A stretch of DNA of 64,000 nt, from NCBI RefSeq assembly GCF_000238275.3, contig NZ_AHCF03000003.1:682001-746000 (forward strand), given 5' to 3'. The DNA is from Pseudoalteromonas undina. Lineage in GTDB: Bacteria > Pseudomonadota > Gammaproteobacteria > Enterobacterales > Alteromonadaceae. How positions within the stretch are numbered: the stretch's first letter is position 1; every line of letters begins with the position of its first letter. Position numbers and translations under genes: made by a program. Below the pieces are notes generated by a model. The model saw only the letters and a list, made by a program, of their open reading frames with translations. It was not told where the DNA came from and did not search any database. This document shows positions 1-9,873 of this stretch, one piece after another.

Positions 1-1060
1 CTAACATTACGCCAACAACAAATTGTCTGATGGTTCTGCCGCGGCTAATTTTTGCGATAAACATGCCGACAAACGGCGCCCACGCAATCGTCCAGCCAAA
101 TATAAATAAAGTCCAGTTACCAATCCAATCACTGCGACTATAGGCTTGTAAGTTAAAGGTCCGCTCAACAATACCACTAAGATAACTGCCGGTGTTTTGT
201 AAAAACGATTCTAAAATATGAATAGTTGGGCCAATAAAAAATACAAAGGCCATTAATGAAACCGCTAAGGTCATATTCACGATTGATAAACGTTTTACCC
301 CTTTATCCATCCCTGCGATTACAGAGAGCGTTGCTGCGGCGGTAATAATAGCAATCGCGGTAATTTGTACTGTGGTATTAATAGGAATATCGGGCCATAA
401 ATAGTGTAGCCCCGCGTTGATTTGAGTCACCGAAAGTCCGAGCGTGGTCGCAATACCAAATAAGGTGCCTAGTATGGCAAATACATCAACGGTATGACCG
501 ATAGGACCATATATTTTATCACCAATTAGTGGATACAAGGCTGAACGAATAGACAGCGGCAGACCATGACGAAAGGCAAAATAAGCCAGCACTAAACCAA
601 CAATTCCATAAATAGCCCAAATATGAAATCCCCAATGGAAAAAGGCAATTTGCATTGCTTGCTTAGCGGCATCCACGGTTTCAGCCGCGCCCGATGGCGG
701 GGATGCGTAATGCAGTACTGGCTCGGCTACACCAAAATAAAGTAGCGCTACGCCGTAACCGGCAGAAAATAGCATGGCAAACCACTCACCAAAGCTGTAT
801 TGCGGCTGTGCATGATCGGGGCCTAGTTTTATATTCCCCCAACTGGAGGCGGCGACACACACAATAAATACCAAGAAGATAGCGACTGATAACATATAAA
901 ACCAGCCAAAGGTTTCTGTTATCCACGCAAGGGCAACACTAAATGCCTGACCTGCGAGTTCAGGGTTGCTACTTGTACCAATGACCAAAAGTAGAATAAT
1001 AAATACTGCAGGCAAAAATACAGGTAGCAAAATAGTTGAGCGTAAAGCAGTTTTTGTCAT
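1..1060 (-). CDS. BCCT family transporter, 3' part outside window
   Basis: An uninterrupted minus-strand reading frame starts at ATG 1060, behind an AAGGA ribosome site, and runs off the left edge, giving about 353 N-terminal residues. The protein is highly hydrophobic. It carries features typical of betaine/carnitine/choline transporters: an early VCVAASSWGNIKLG-like stretch, the glycine-rich GEWFAMLFSAGYGVALL segment, then FFHWGFHIW, and the GWTIAWAPFVGMFIAKISRGR segment, which contains the family's conserved tryptophans. BCCT proteins are inner-membrane symporters or antiporters of quaternary-ammonium osmolytes. The exact substrate cannot be read from this sequence. The gene is incomplete only because the window ends. 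Confidence 0.85.
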   Translation of the reverse strand, partial: MTKTALRSTILLPVFLPAVFIILLLVIGTSSNPELAGQAFSVALAWITETFGWFYMLSVAIFLVFIVCVAASSWGNIKLGPDHAQPQYSFGEWFAMLFSAGYGVALLYFGVAEPVLHYASPPSGAAETVDAAKQAMQIAFFHWGFHIWAIYGIVGLVLAYFAFRHGLPLSIRSALYPLIGDKIYGPIGHTVDVFAILGTLFGIATTLGLSVTQINAGLHYLWPDIPINTTVQITAIAIITAAATLSVIAGMDKGVKRLSIVNMTLAVSLMAFVFFIGPTIHILESFLQNTGSYLSGIVERTFNLQAYSRSDWIGNWTLFIFGWTIAWAPFVGMFIAKISRGRTIRQFVVGVML

Positions 1061-1297
1061 ATTAATCCTTAATATTAATTGCTAACTTTCAAGTATGCTT
1101 GCCTACCTTATTATATATTCCGTTTATTGGCTAATTCAGTTGCTTGATTTATATACTTTAAAAAGGAGGGTAAAAGTTAATTTATAGGTGTTAGCAAATT
1201 GAAAATCATACTTTTTAATCCGGCTGTCAGTGACGATTAGCCCTGTGTAATTTCATCGGCGTCTAACTCAACTCAGATAAACGTTTATAACTTAAAG

Positions 1298-2323
1298 CTA
1301 TAAGCTTTTCTCCCAATTGCATTGCTTTACTAAGTTAAACCAAGGGCTGGTAAACTCTTTAGCGGTAATGGGCTCAGGTAGGGTTAAAGTAACATCAAGC
1401 TTTTTAGCTAGATAATGTGCTACTAGCTGTTTCATTTTATCGCTTTCTAATTGCTCGTAAGCTGCTTGCAGCTGATGTTTATCTTTTTGACTTATGAAAT
1501 CGCCAGTTAAATTTTTGTAGCCTAATTCAAGCCAAAGTAGCTGTGCTTGTTTAGCTTCGTTGGGAAATGCATGGGTTAAAGTTGCCGTTGGAGTATAGAG
1601 ACGTTCAAAGTTAAGCTGATGTTCTTGAATTAAAAAGACCATTAATAAATTAAGCCCGGTTGAGATTTGCCCCGCGCGTTTATCAATATTTTGGTTAAGG
1701 CTTAACGCACTTCTAAAGTAGCGCTCAGCCTCAGTAACATTGCCTTCATCAAGCGCTAAGTAGCCCAAGTTACTTTTTATAAGTGCTGTTATATTAGGAA
1801 GCTTTAATTGCGTGGTGAGATCAAGATTATTTAAGTATAAAGCACGCGCTTTAGCAAAGTCATTTTGCGAGCGAGCAACCAGCGCCATACTGTTGGTGAG
1901 TGTTAATCGTTGGCGATCGTTGTGCGCATATTTATAAGCACATTTGAATGAGATCTGGGCATCGCTTAAGTATTCAGCATGGCGTAGCCATATTCCCAAG
2001 GCACTCATTATGGTGGTCAATTTTTGTTTGAAGTAGTCAGCTTGATGATGCTGAAATATTGCGTCAATCGATTTATAAAGCCGATCGTAATGACTTGTGG
2101 GCACGGCTGTTCGGGCATAAAGCAAGTGCCAGCGGATAAATAGCGCAACAGGAGCTGTATTTAGTTCTTTGAGATTTTCAAGAATGATTATTGATTGTGC
2201 GGGATTAACAACAAGATAATCTTCGGCTTCGTTAAGTTTAGCTTCAAACGATGTAAAATCATTAGCCATAGCCTGCGTTGAACCAAATAACACCAACCAA
2301 CCTAAAACGAAAAGGCGCAACAA
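1298..2323 (-). CDS. Secreted TPR-repeat protein of unknown function
   Basis: The 341-residue product begins with a likely Sec signal peptide (MLRLFVLGWLVLFG, cleavage probably after AMA near residue 20). The rest is helical, with TPR-like units clearest at about residues 140-215, for example the segments around NDFAKARALYL and GNVTEAERYFRSAL. No catalytic domain is visible after the repeats. Similar periplasmic TPR regions often precede GGDEF or HTH domains in marine bacteria, but this protein stops short of any such domain. It lies between the transporter gene and dapD with about 240-270 bp of spacer on each side, so it is probably its own transcription unit. The function is unknown. Confidence 0.7.
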   Translation of the reverse strand: MLRLFVLGWLVLFGSTQAMANDFTSFEAKLNEAEDYLVVNPAQSIIILENLKELNTAPVALFIRWHLLYARTAVPTSHYDRLYKSIDAIFQHHQADYFKQKLTTIMSALGIWLRHAEYLSDAQISFKCAYKYAHNDRQRLTLTNSMALVARSQNDFAKARALYLNNLDLTTQLKLPNITALIKSNLGYLALDEGNVTEAERYFRSALSLNQNIDKRAGQISTGLNLLMVFLIQEHQLNFERLYTPTATLTHAFPNEAKQAQLLWLELGYKNLTGDFISQKDKHQLQAAYEQLESDKMKQLVAHYLAKKLDVTLTLPEPITAKEFTSPWFNLVKQCNWEKSL

Positions 2324-2432
2324 CTTATCCTCGATAATCGAATTATGCGTTTATTCACTATAGATGCAGGTATCTAACAAAGCAACGCGATTAAAGGGTA
2401 CAGGTTTGTGAGAAGGTATTTTAAAAGCACTA

Positions 2433-2468
2433 AAAAAGCCCTAAACCTATACAAGCTTAGAGCTTTTT
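2433..2468. terminator. Bidirectional intrinsic terminator-like hairpin
   Basis: AAAAAGCCCTAA at 2433-2444 pairs with TTAGAGCTTTTT at 2457-2468, leaving A and T tracts on both sides, so the hairpin could work on either strand. On the minus strand it lies downstream of dapD and before the TPR gene. Confidence 0.65.
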
Positions 2469-2596
2469 CTGTATGTAATTAAATTTTAGCGAATACACTT
2501 AACTTTAATGTGATGTTGGGTTTCGTTTTACTCAACCCAATCTACGTTTAATATTAACCTGCTTAGCGCATACAGCTAAAAACTTACAACTGCTTT

Positions 2597-3424
2597 TTAA
2601 TCATCAATTGAGCGAAGCAGAGCGTTAATGCCTACTTTTTCGCGTGTTTGTTGATCAACTTTTTTCACAATAATCGCAGCGTATAAACTATGCGTGCCAT
2701 CTTTTGAAGGCAGAGCACCTGGAACCACAACAGCACCAGCAGGTACGCGACCATAATGAATTTCACCGGTTTCACGGTCATAAATACGGGTACTTTGGCT
2801 AATGTAAACACCCATTGAAATAACCGCACCTTCTTCAACAATAACGCCTTCAACAATTTCTGAACGTGCGCCAATAAAGCAATTGTCTTCAATGATGGTA
2901 GGATTTGCTTGTAGCGGCTCTAAAACACCGCCTATGCCCACACCGCCTGATAAGTGTACATTCTTACCAATTTGAGCACATGAACCTACAGTGGCCCATG
3001 TATCAACCATAGTGCCTTCATCAACGTAAGCACCAATGTTTACATACGATGGCATTAGTACAACATTTTTCCCTACAAAGCTGCCTTTACGGGCAACGGC
3101 GTTTGGTACTACGCGCATGCCGCCTTGTTGAAACTGTTCTGGTGTGTAGTCGCTAAATTTAAGCGGTACTTTGTCGTAAAATTGATTTACGCCATCATTC
3201 ATTGGCTGGTTTTCACGAATTCTAAATGAAAGTAGCACGGCTTTTTTAAGCCATTGATGAACAACCCATTCGCCAGAAATTTTTTCTGCAACACGCGCTG
3301 CGCCACTATCTAATAGCTCAAGTGCATCAATAATTGCTTGTTTAACATCGCTTGATACGGTTGTTGGGCTAATGCTGTCGCGGTTATCCCACGCATTTTC
3401 AATCATGGTTTTTAAATCTGACAT
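2597..3424 (-). CDS. dapD: 2,3,4,5-tetrahydropyridine-2,6-dicarboxylate N-succinyltransferase
   Basis: This 275-residue protein has the normal DapD length. It transfers succinyl from succinyl-CoA to tetrahydrodipicolinate in the lysine/diaminopimelate pathway, which supplies both lysine and the peptidoglycan cross-link. The N-terminal helical domain (about 1-100) is followed by left-handed beta-helix hexapeptide repeats (about 105-235), visible as runs such as [20 protein letters not shown] and [16 protein letters not shown]. The family's [14 protein letters not shown] and [11 protein letters not shown] segments are present. Its start lies only 9 bp after the glnD stop, so the two are very likely co-transcribed, as in E. 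coli where map, glnD and dapD are also adjacent. Confidence 0.97.
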   Translation of the reverse strand: MSDLKTMIENAWDNRDSISPTTVSSDVKQAIIDALELLDSGAARVAEKISGEWVVHQWLKKAVLLSFRIRENQPMNDGVNQFYDKVPLKFSDYTPEQFQQGGMRVVPNAVARKGSFVGKNVVLMPSYVNIGAYVDEGTMVDTWATVGSCAQIGKNVHLSGGVGIGGVLEPLQANPTIIEDNCFIGARSEIVEGVIVEEGAVISMGVYISQSTRIYDRETGEIHYGRVPAGAVVVPGALPSKDGTHSLYAAIIVKKVDQQTREKVGINALLRSIDD

Positions 3425-3433
3425 AGTGTCCTC

Positions 3434-6052
3434 TTATTCAATTTCGGCGTTGAGTTTTTTACGTAATGCCTGATGAATTTTTGCTTGCTCTTCATCAGTC
3501 AGCGATTGATATTCGTTATTAGATACCACAAAGAAATCTTCTGCGCGCTCGCCTACCGTGGTAATGCGTGCGGCATGTATGTGGAGTAAGTAAGCTTGAA
3601 AAACCTCGGCTATTTTAGTTAATAGCCCAGGTATATCAACCGCTTGAATTTCTATTAAACTACGGTCCTTACGAGGGTGCGGGCGCAGTACAATTTTTGG
3701 TTTAATATTAAAGTCTTTAAAGCGTTGTGAACGGCTCTTTTTAAAGCGTATTTTTTTACGTGGATCACTTAATGCTTGCTCTAATCCGCGTTTAATCGAT
3801 TGCGCACGGCTACTGGCAATTGGGTCTCCGCTAACTTCTAAAATAACAAAGTTGAACAGTACGTAGCCATCTTTGGTGGTCAGTACTTGGGCGTGTTGAA
3901 TTTGTGCTTTTTTAGAGCCAATAACACTGACTAATCGAGCAAATAGCGCACCTGAATAAGGACTATATGCAAATACTTGGGTGCCGCCATGCATTGCTTT
4001 ATTTGAGACAATAACACTGGGTAGGCTCAAATCGGTGCATTTTAGTAAATGCTCCGTATGCCACGAAATCTGTTGCTCACTAAAAGCGGTAAAGTAATTG
4101 GCTTTAAAGCGGCTCCAAATTAAGTCAATTTGATCTTCATGGTAATGCAAATTAATCAAGCGCTGTTTAGCTTGATGCTTTTTATCTCGAATTTGGTCGC
4201 GTTGATCCATAGGATTTTCAAGGCCAAGGCGCAAAGCACGTTGTGTATGCAAGTAAAGCTCGCGTAGTAGAGTGTTTTTCCAGTCATTCCACAAGTTGTC
4301 ATTAGTGGCACGTATATCGGCGACGGTTAAACAATAGAGATAATCGAGCTGGCGCTCTGTTTTTACTCGCGATGCAAAATCTTTTATTACGTCTGGGTCG
4401 TTTATATCTTTACGCTGCGCCGTTACTGACATGAGTAAGTGGTTACTAACAAGCCAGGAAATTAACTTACCATCGGATGATGCAAAACCATGCAATTTAG
4501 AAAAAGCAATGGCATCAACAGCGCCCAGTTCAGAGTGATCGCCCCCACGGCCCTTAGCAATATCGTGGAAAATACCGGCTAAATACAGTAGCTCTGGTTT
4601 ATCCATACGCGTGACGATTTCGCTGCAAATTGGGAATTCGCTAATCCCGGTTTTATCAAAATACTGATAAATATTATTGATCAGCTTGTGGGTGTGTTCA
4701 TCAACTGTGTAGGCATGAAACAAATCAAACTGCATTTGGCCAAAAATATTTCGCCACTGCGGCAAATAGGCGGCAATCATGCCGTGTTTGTGCATCAGCG
4801 TAAAAGCACGTCCCATGCCATTAGGATGCTTTATGATTCGTAAAAAAGCTTCTCGACAGGCTGCGTAGTCTTGTAGGTCGCCTAATAAACGGCGACGAAC
4901 TTGGCGAATAGTGCGAATTGTGCTTGGGTATATATGGGTAATTTCAGGGTGGTCAGCAATATGCTCAAACAACACAAAAAGTTGATCGCGTCTAAAGAAT
5001 ACAGACGGACTTTTTACCCGAATTTGATGGCCAACGCGCTCAAAGTTACGATCAAGCTCTTCAACGGTAGCTTGACTGCTGTCTGGCGAAATACTTTGCT
5101 CAAAGTACGAAAGCAACATTTGGTTAAGCTCACGTACTCGGCTCATGATTCTGAATAAACGCTTCATCATGCGCTCAACCGAGGCTTTACCATCGCTACC
5201 AAAACCTAAAATTTCTGCAGCTTGGGGTTGATGATCAAACAATAAGCGGTTTTCTGAACGTTCTGCGGCTAGATGCAATGCAAAGCGAATATTCCATAAA
5301 TTTTCAAGACACTCTAACAGCTCTTGATATTCCTCATGGGTCAGGTAGCCGTGACTAATTAGCTCTTGCAGAGTTTCGGCCCTAAAGTGCTTTTTAGCGA
5401 CCCAAATAATAGTTTGCAGGTCGCGAAGACCCCCTGGGTTTTCTTTTATATTTGGTTCTAAATTGTAGGCAGTACCGTGGCACTTTCTGTGACGCAAGTT
5501 TTGTTCTTGTACTTTTGCGACAAAAAATTCACCTGAGCCCCACACCGGCGTTTCAATAATATGGTTTTTGAGTTTTTCAAACTCAATATGATTGCCAAAA
5601 ATAAGACGGCTTTCTAATAAGCTGGTTGCAAAGGTAACGTCTTCACGTTTTTGGTCTATGGCTTGTTCAATAGTACGAACACTATGACCTATCTCGAGAT
5701 TAAGATCCCATAACATAGTAACGAATTGGCCGATTTTTTCGCAAATATCATCATTAGGCTGTTTCGTAACAAGTAATAAAAAGTCTATATCAGAGTAGGG
5801 GTGTAGCTCGCCACGACCATAACCACCTACTGCAATTAAAGCCAAGTCTGGTTCGTGAGCTAAATCATAAACCTGAAAAAGTTTGATTAGCAGCCGGTCA
5901 ATAAATTCTGCACGGGCATTAATTAATTTACCAACAGGTTGTTTTGAGAATTCATTATGCAACCATTTATAGAAATAGGCGGAGCAATCACGGTAATCGC
6001 TTAATTGCTCAGCATCATTGAGCAACTTTTTTACTTTGTTAGGTAATGCCAC
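3434..6052 (-). CDS. glnD: Bifunctional uridylyltransferase/uridylyl-removing enzyme GlnD
   Basis: The 872-residue protein is the nitrogen sensor that uridylylates PII proteins when glutamine is low and removes the UMP when it is high. The nucleotidyltransferase motif GGYGRGELHPYSDID lies at about 76-90. A complete HD hydrolase motif (GIFHDIAKGRGGDHSE) lies near residue 495. Two ACT domains fill the last 200 residues, where glutamine is sensed. The start is a GTG at 6052, preceded by AGGAG at a 9-base spacing. All catalytic motifs are intact, so both activities are expected. It lies directly upstream of dapD on the same strand. Confidence 0.96.
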   Translation of the reverse strand: MALPNKVKKLLNDAEQLSDYRDCSAYFYKWLHNEFSKQPVGKLINARAEFIDRLLIKLFQVYDLAHEPDLALIAVGGYGRGELHPYSDIDFLLLVTKQPNDDICEKIGQFVTMLWDLNLEIGHSVRTIEQAIDQKREDVTFATSLLESRLIFGNHIEFEKLKNHIIETPVWGSGEFFVAKVQEQNLRHRKCHGTAYNLEPNIKENPGGLRDLQTIIWVAKKHFRAETLQELISHGYLTHEEYQELLECLENLWNIRFALHLAAERSENRLLFDHQPQAAEILGFGSDGKASVERMMKRLFRIMSRVRELNQMLLSYFEQSISPDSSQATVEELDRNFERVGHQIRVKSPSVFFRRDQLFVLFEHIADHPEITHIYPSTIRTIRQVRRRLLGDLQDYAACREAFLRIIKHPNGMGRAFTLMHKHGMIAAYLPQWRNIFGQMQFDLFHAYTVDEHTHKLINNIYQYFDKTGISEFPICSEIVTRMDKPELLYLAGIFHDIAKGRGGDHSELGAVDAIAFSKLHGFASSDGKLISWLVSNHLLMSVTAQRKDINDPDVIKDFASRVKTERQLDYLYCLTVADIRATNDNLWNDWKNTLLRELYLHTQRALRLGLENPMDQRDQIRDKKHQAKQRLINLHYHEDQIDLIWSRFKANYFTAFSEQQISWHTEHLLKCTDLSLPSVIVSNKAMHGGTQVFAYSPYSGALFARLVSVIGSKKAQIQHAQVLTTKDGYVLFNFVILEVSGDPIASSRAQSIKRGLEQALSDPRKKIRFKKSRSQRFKDFNIKPKIVLRPHPRKDRSLIEIQAVDIPGLLTKIAEVFQAYLLHIHAARITTVGERAEDFFVVSNNEYQSLTDEEQAKIHQALRKKLNAEIE

Positions 6053-6110
6053 TTAGGCTGGCTCCTATATGGACTGCATTGTAAGTTGAAATTTATTTTT
6101 ATAATATATT

Positions 6111-6149
6111 TGCTGTAAGGGCAATAAGTTATGTTACCCCCTTACAGCA
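6111..6149. repeat. Perfect 11-bp inverted repeat between map and glnD
   Basis: TGCTGTAAGGG (6111-6121) is exactly complemented by CCCTTACAGCA (6139-6149) across a 17-base loop. There is no convincing T tract on the minus strand, so it is only possibly a terminator for map; it could also be an mRNA-stabilising hairpin. Confidence 0.55.
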
Positions 6150-6208
6150 AACCGCTTAAGCGATATACGGCAAATCTGTTACTATCGCGATTAAGCGCGC
6201 ACTTAAAA

Positions 6209-6994
6209 TTAGTGCTCGATAATTCTATCGATTGTATCATCTGATCGTAGTGTTAAAATTTCAACACCATTTTCAGTTACAAGCAAGGTGTGTTCCCACT
6301 GAGCTGATAAACTACGGTCTTTTGTTACCACAGTCCAGTCGTCTTTAAGTAATTTACATTGGCGTTTGCCCGCATTTACCATAGGTTCGATGGTTAAACA
6401 CATACCTGCTTTTAATGTTTCGCCAGTACCTGCTTTACCGTAATGCATTACCTGTGGTTCTTCATGGAACTCGCTGCCGATACCGTGGCCGCAGTATTCA
6501 CGGACGATAGAGTAGTTAAAGCTCTCTGCATATTTTTGAATAGCTGCACCAATATCACCAAGGCGAACACCCGGTTTTACCATTTTAATGGCAAGGTATA
6601 GACTTTCTTGAGTAACTTCTGCAAGGCGTTTACCCTGAATATTAGGCGTGCCTACATGAAACATCTTTGATGTGTCACCGTGGTAACCATCTTTGATAAC
6701 GGTGATGTCAATATTTACACTGTCACCCTCTTTTAATGCTTTGTCGTTCGGAATACCGTGACAAATTACATGGTTTACTGAGGTACAAATTGATTTTGGA
6801 AAACCATGATAATTAAGAGGAGCAGGAACGGCATCTTGCACATTAACAATATAATCATGACAAATTGTATTTAGCTCATCGGTGGTGATACCTGGTACCA
6901 CATGTGGTTCGATCATTTCTAGCACATCAGCAGCCAAACGGCCGGCTACACGCATTTTCTCGATTTCTTCAGGGGTCTTAATCACAGCGCTCAT
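6209..6994 (-). CDS. map: Type I methionine aminopeptidase
   Basis: The 261-residue enzyme removes the initiator methionine from new proteins in the cytoplasm. The dinuclear-metal ligands sit in conserved motifs: NIDITVIKDGYHGD (two Asp), YCGHGIGSEFHEEP (His), TIEPM (Glu) and QWEHTLLV (Glu). The length and lack of an N-terminal extension fit bacterial type I MetAP. The ATG at 6994 has a GGAGCC site just upstream. The gene is divergent from rpsB, the usual arrangement in gammaproteobacteria, with their promoters in the 272-bp gap. Confidence 0.97.
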   Translation of the reverse strand: MSAVIKTPEEIEKMRVAGRLAADVLEMIEPHVVPGITTDELNTICHDYIVNVQDAVPAPLNYHGFPKSICTSVNHVICHGIPNDKALKEGDSVNIDITVIKDGYHGDTSKMFHVGTPNIQGKRLAEVTQESLYLAIKMVKPGVRLGDIGAAIQKYAESFNYSIVREYCGHGIGSEFHEEPQVMHYGKAGTGETLKAGMCLTIEPMVNAGKRQCKLLKDDWTVVTKDRSLSAQWEHTLLVTENGVEILTLRSDDTIDRIIEH

Positions 6995-7052
6995 TGAGGC
7001 TCCAAAGTTGCGTTTTTAGATGATTATCGTCGCACAATTTTTGCACGAGACG

Positions 7053-7266
7053 TTGAGTATTTATTTTTAATATGGTATAAAGCGCGCCGTCTTTTTACAA
7101 ATAAATTCTTAAATGATTTTTTGTATTTAAGGCAAACACAATTTTATTTTAACACACACACGTATCGTCACATACACTTGGGTGCATTTCAGTTTCATTT
7201 AACTGCGGTGTTGGTGCTATGGGATATGTGGAGGCCTAACCCTAAACAACTTAGAGGATTTACAAA
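7053..7266 (+). promoter_or_regulatory. rpsB promoter and 5' leader
   Basis: A strong sigma-70-type promoter is visible: TTGAGT (7053-7058), a 17-base spacer and TATAAA (7076-7081), followed by a GC-rich GCGCGCC discriminator typical of stringently controlled ribosomal genes. Transcription should begin near 7088, leaving a leader of about 180 nt before rpsB. In E. coli the rpsB leader is the site of S2 autoregulation. The conserved position suggests the same here, but I did not verify the fold. Confidence 0.65.
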
Positions 7267-7995
7267 ATGGCAAACGTTTCAATGCGCGATATGCTTCAAG
7301 CTGGTGTTCACTTCGGTCACCAAGCACGTTACTGGAACCCTAAGATGAAGCCTTTCATCTTCGGCGCACGTAACCGTGTACATATCATCAACCTTGAGCA
7401 AACTGTACCAATGTTCAACACTGCACTTAAGTTTTTATCTGGTGCTGCTGCAAACAAAGGTAAAGTTCTTTTCGTTGGTACTAAGCGCGCAGCAAGCGAA
7501 GCAGTAAAAGAAGCTGCTTTACAAAGCGATCAATTCTTCGTTAACCACCGTTGGTTAGGCGGCATGTTGACTAACTGGAAAACAGTTCGTCAATCAATCA
7601 AGCGTCTTAAAGACCTTGAAGCTCAAAGCCAAGACGGTACTTTCGAGAAGTTAACTAAGAAAGAAGCGTTAATGCTTACTCGTGAAATGGAAAAGCTTGA
7701 AAAGAGCCTTGGTGGTATTAAAAACATGGGTGGCCTTCCAGACGCTATCTTTGTAATCGATGCTGACCACGAGCACATTGCTATCCGTGAAGCTAACAAC
7801 CTAGGTATCCCAGTTGTTGCAATCGTTGATACTAACTCTAACCCAGACGGTGTTGATTACATCGTACCTGGTAACGATGATGCTATCCGTGCAATCAACC
7901 TTTACACTAGTGCTGTTGCAGCTGCGATCACTGAAGGCCGTGAGAGTAACATCGTTGCTCAAGCTGAAAAAGATGACTTCGTAGAAGCTGAGTAA
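7267..7995 (+). CDS. rpsB: 30S ribosomal protein S2
   Basis: The 242-residue protein begins [19 protein letters not shown], the S2 signature, and has the second S2 signature around [20 protein letters not shown] (about 159-178). S2 binds 16S rRNA at the head-body junction of the small subunit and is needed for S1 assembly. AGAGGA lies 7 bases before the start. The codon use is strongly biased, as expected for a highly expressed gene. It is the first gene of the rpsB-tsf unit. Confidence 0.98.
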   Translation: MANVSMRDMLQAGVHFGHQARYWNPKMKPFIFGARNRVHIINLEQTVPMFNTALKFLSGAAANKGKVLFVGTKRAASEAVKEAALQSDQFFVNHRWLGGMLTNWKTVRQSIKRLKDLEAQSQDGTFEKLTKKEALMLTREMEKLEKSLGGIKNMGGLPDAIFVIDADHEHIAIREANNLGIPVVAIVDTNSNPDGVDYIVPGNDDAIRAINLYTSAVAAAITEGRESNIVAQAEKDDFVEAE

Positions 7996-8007
7996 TTAGC
8001 TGTCATC

Positions 8008-8036
8008 AAGTCTTCATCTTTTAAAGGTGAAGACTT
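8008..8036 (+). promoter_or_regulatory. Hairpin in the rpsB-tsf intergenic region (attenuator-like)
   Basis: AAGTCTTCA (8008-8016) and TGAAGACTT (8028-8036) form a strong stem with no T tract after it. A second short stem, GCGGG-TAA-CCCGC, lies at 8051-8063. In E. coli a partial terminator sits between rpsB and tsf; this may play the same role or protect the rpsB message end. Confidence 0.5.
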
Positions 8037-8099
8037 GCTATTCTTGTGGAGCGGGTAACCCGCTTATCTAAACCTGATTTCAGATTTGAGGATTTACTA

Positions 8100-8951
8100 A
8101 TGGCTGTAACTACTGCCCTAGTTAAAGAATTACGCGAGCGTACTGGCGCTGGCATGATGGATTGTAAAAAAGCGTTAACTGAGACTGATGGTGACATCGA
8201 GTTAGCGATTGAAAACATGCGTAAGAGCGGTGCTGCAAAGGCTGCTAAAAAAGCAGGTAATATTGCTGCTGAAGGTACTATCATCATCAAGCAAAACGCG
8301 GGTGTTGCAGTACTTGTAGAAGTTAACTGTCAAACTGACTTCGTTGCTAAAGATGCAAGCTTCCTAGCATTTGCTAACAAAGTTGCAGATGCTGCTATCG
8401 CTGACACTACATCTATCGAAGACTTACAAGCTAAGTTCGAAGAAGATCGTGTTGAGCTAGTAACTAAAATTGGTGAAAACATCAATGTACGTCGTCTTCA
8501 ATACATCACTGGTGAACAACTAGTTGAGTACCGTCACGGCGAGCGTATTGGTGTTGTTGTTGCAGGTGTTGCTGATGAAGAAACACTTAAGCACGTTGCA
8601 ATGCACGTTGCTGCTTCAAACCCAGACTACCTAACTCCAGATGACGTACCTGCTGATGTTGTTGAAAAAGAAAAGCAAGTACAAATCGACATCGCGATGA
8701 ACGAAGGCAAGCCTGCTGAAATCGCTGAGAAGATGGTTGTTGGTCGTATGAAGAAATTTACTGGTGAGGTTTCTCTTACTGGTCAAGCTTTCATCATGGA
8801 ACCGAAAAAATCTGTTGGCGAAATTCTTAAAGAGAAAAACGCAACAGTTACTGGCTTTGTACGTATGGAAGTTGGTGCAGGTATCGAGAAGAAAGAAGAA
8901 GATTTTGCTGCTGAAGTTGCTGCTCAAATTGCAGCTGCTAAAGGTCAGTAA
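8100..8951 (+). CDS. tsf: Translation elongation factor Ts
   Basis: EF-Ts is the nucleotide-exchange factor that recycles EF-Tu-GDP. I place the start at ATG 8100, giving [18 protein letters not shown] and 283 residues; the open frame extends upstream to 8046, but only the internal ATG has a GAGGA site. The N-terminal UBA-like domain carries the first EF-Ts signature ([16 protein letters not shown]), and [13 protein letters not shown] marks the second. Strong codon bias resembles that of rpsB. Confidence 0.98.
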   Translation: MAVTTALVKELRERTGAGMMDCKKALTETDGDIELAIENMRKSGAAKAAKKAGNIAAEGTIIIKQNAGVAVLVEVNCQTDFVAKDASFLAFANKVADAAIADTTSIEDLQAKFEEDRVELVTKIGENINVRRLQYITGEQLVEYRHGERIGVVVAGVADEETLKHVAMHVAASNPDYLTPDDVPADVVEKEKQVQIDIAMNEGKPAEIAEKMVVGRMKKFTGEVSLTGQAFIMEPKKSVGEILKEKNATVTGFVRMEVGAGIEKKEEDFAAEVAAQIAAAKGQ

Positions 8952-9033
8952 GACATACTATTTGTGATGCAAAAGGAAAATACATGCAATTAAAGTACTA
9001 TTTGCTTTTGCGTCACGCTTAGAAATTCTTTAA

Positions 9034-9076
9034 AATAACCGCGCTTTTATGTTTAACATAAGCGCGGTTATTTTTT
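9034..9076 (+). terminator. Intrinsic terminator after tsf
   Basis: A GC-rich stem (AATAACCGCGCTT pairing with AAGCGCGGTTATT, with an ATG/CAT inner stem and TTTAA loop) is followed by a run of T. It separates the highly expressed rpsB-tsf unit from pyrH. Confidence 0.88.
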
Positions 9077-9109
9077 ATCCATAATTCAATAAAAGTTGGC
9101 CCCAAAACT

Positions 9110-9859
9110 ATGACTATCAATCGCAAACCTATTTTTAGACGTGTTCTTCTCAAATTAAGTGGTGAAGCTTTAATGGGAGACGAAGGCTTCGGCATCGACC
9201 CTAAAGTTTTAGATCGTATGGCACAAGAAATTAAAGAGCTCGTAGAACTCGACGTAGAAGTGGGTTTAGTTATTGGTGGCGGTAACTTTTTACGCGGTGG
9301 CTCATTAGCCGAAGCGGGCATGAATCGCGTTGTTGGTGACCACATGGGGATGCTTGCAACCGTAATGAACGGCCTAGCTATGCGTGATGCGCTACACCGT
9401 GCGTTTGTAAATTGTCGCTTAATGTCAGCTATCCCATTAAATGGCGTATGTGATGCCTATAACTGGGCTGAAGCTATTAGCTTGTTGAAAACAGGTCGCG
9501 TTGTTATTTTTGCCGCTGGCACAGGTAACCCGTTCTTCACTACTGACTCTGCAGCGTGTTTACGCGGCATTGAGATTGAAGCTGATACGGTAATTAAAGC
9601 GACCAAAGTAGACGGTGTATTTAGTGATGATCCGGTGAAAAACCCTGATGCGACACTTTACCGTCACTTAAGCTACAATGAAATTATTGATAAAGAATTA
9701 AAAGTAATGGATTTAGCGGCATTTACTCTTGCTCGCGACCATAATATGCCATTGAGCGTATTTAATATGAATAAATCAGGCGCATTAAAACGCGTAATAA
9801 TGGGTGAAGAAGAAGGAACCCTTATTTCTTCACAAGCCTCAGATGAAGTTAGTAACTAG
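9110..9859 (+). CDS. pyrH: UMP kinase
   Basis: The 249-residue bacterial UMP kinase of the amino-acid-kinase fold makes UDP from UMP for pyrimidine nucleotide synthesis; bacterial enzymes are usually hexameric and activated by GTP. The phosphate-binding [13 protein letters not shown] segment is at about 11-24, [11 protein letters not shown] at about 55-65, and the UMP-binding [16 protein letters not shown] at about 144-159. It is followed after 14 bp by frr, the almost universal gammaproteobacterial order. Confidence 0.97.
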   Translation: MTINRKPIFRRVLLKLSGEALMGDEGFGIDPKVLDRMAQEIKELVELDVEVGLVIGGGNFLRGGSLAEAGMNRVVGDHMGMLATVMNGLAMRDALHRAFVNCRLMSAIPLNGVCDAYNWAEAISLLKTGRVVIFAAGTGNPFFTTDSAACLRGIEIEADTVIKATKVDGVFSDDPVKNPDATLYRHLSYNEIIDKELKVMDLAAFTLARDHNMPLSVFNMNKSGALKRVIMGEEEGTLISSQASDEVSN

Positions 9860-9873
9860 ATTAGGATTAAACC

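Noticed and set aside
1293..1307. Short inverted repeat AAAGCT-ATA-AGCTTT at the end of the TPR gene
   Set aside because: Too short and AT-rich, overlapping a stop codon; no T tract on the relevant strand to support a terminator.
4901..5158. 85-residue plus-strand open frame inside glnD
   Set aside because: It lies antisense within the intact, well conserved glnD gene, has no ribosome site and resembles no family; it is a shadow frame. The same holds for the many other frames opposite rpsB, tsf, dnaE, lpxD and the cyd genes.
7121..7348. 75-residue frame overlapping the rpsB leader and start
   Set aside because: It lies in the structured leader of rpsB in another frame and lacks any recognisable protein feature.
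8046..8099. Upstream extension of tsf, and similar extensions of uppS, bamA, fabZ, tilS and cydA
   Set aside because: Family length and ribosome-site spacing favour the internal starts; the extra residues are not like the families, and the uppS extension would cross a terminator.
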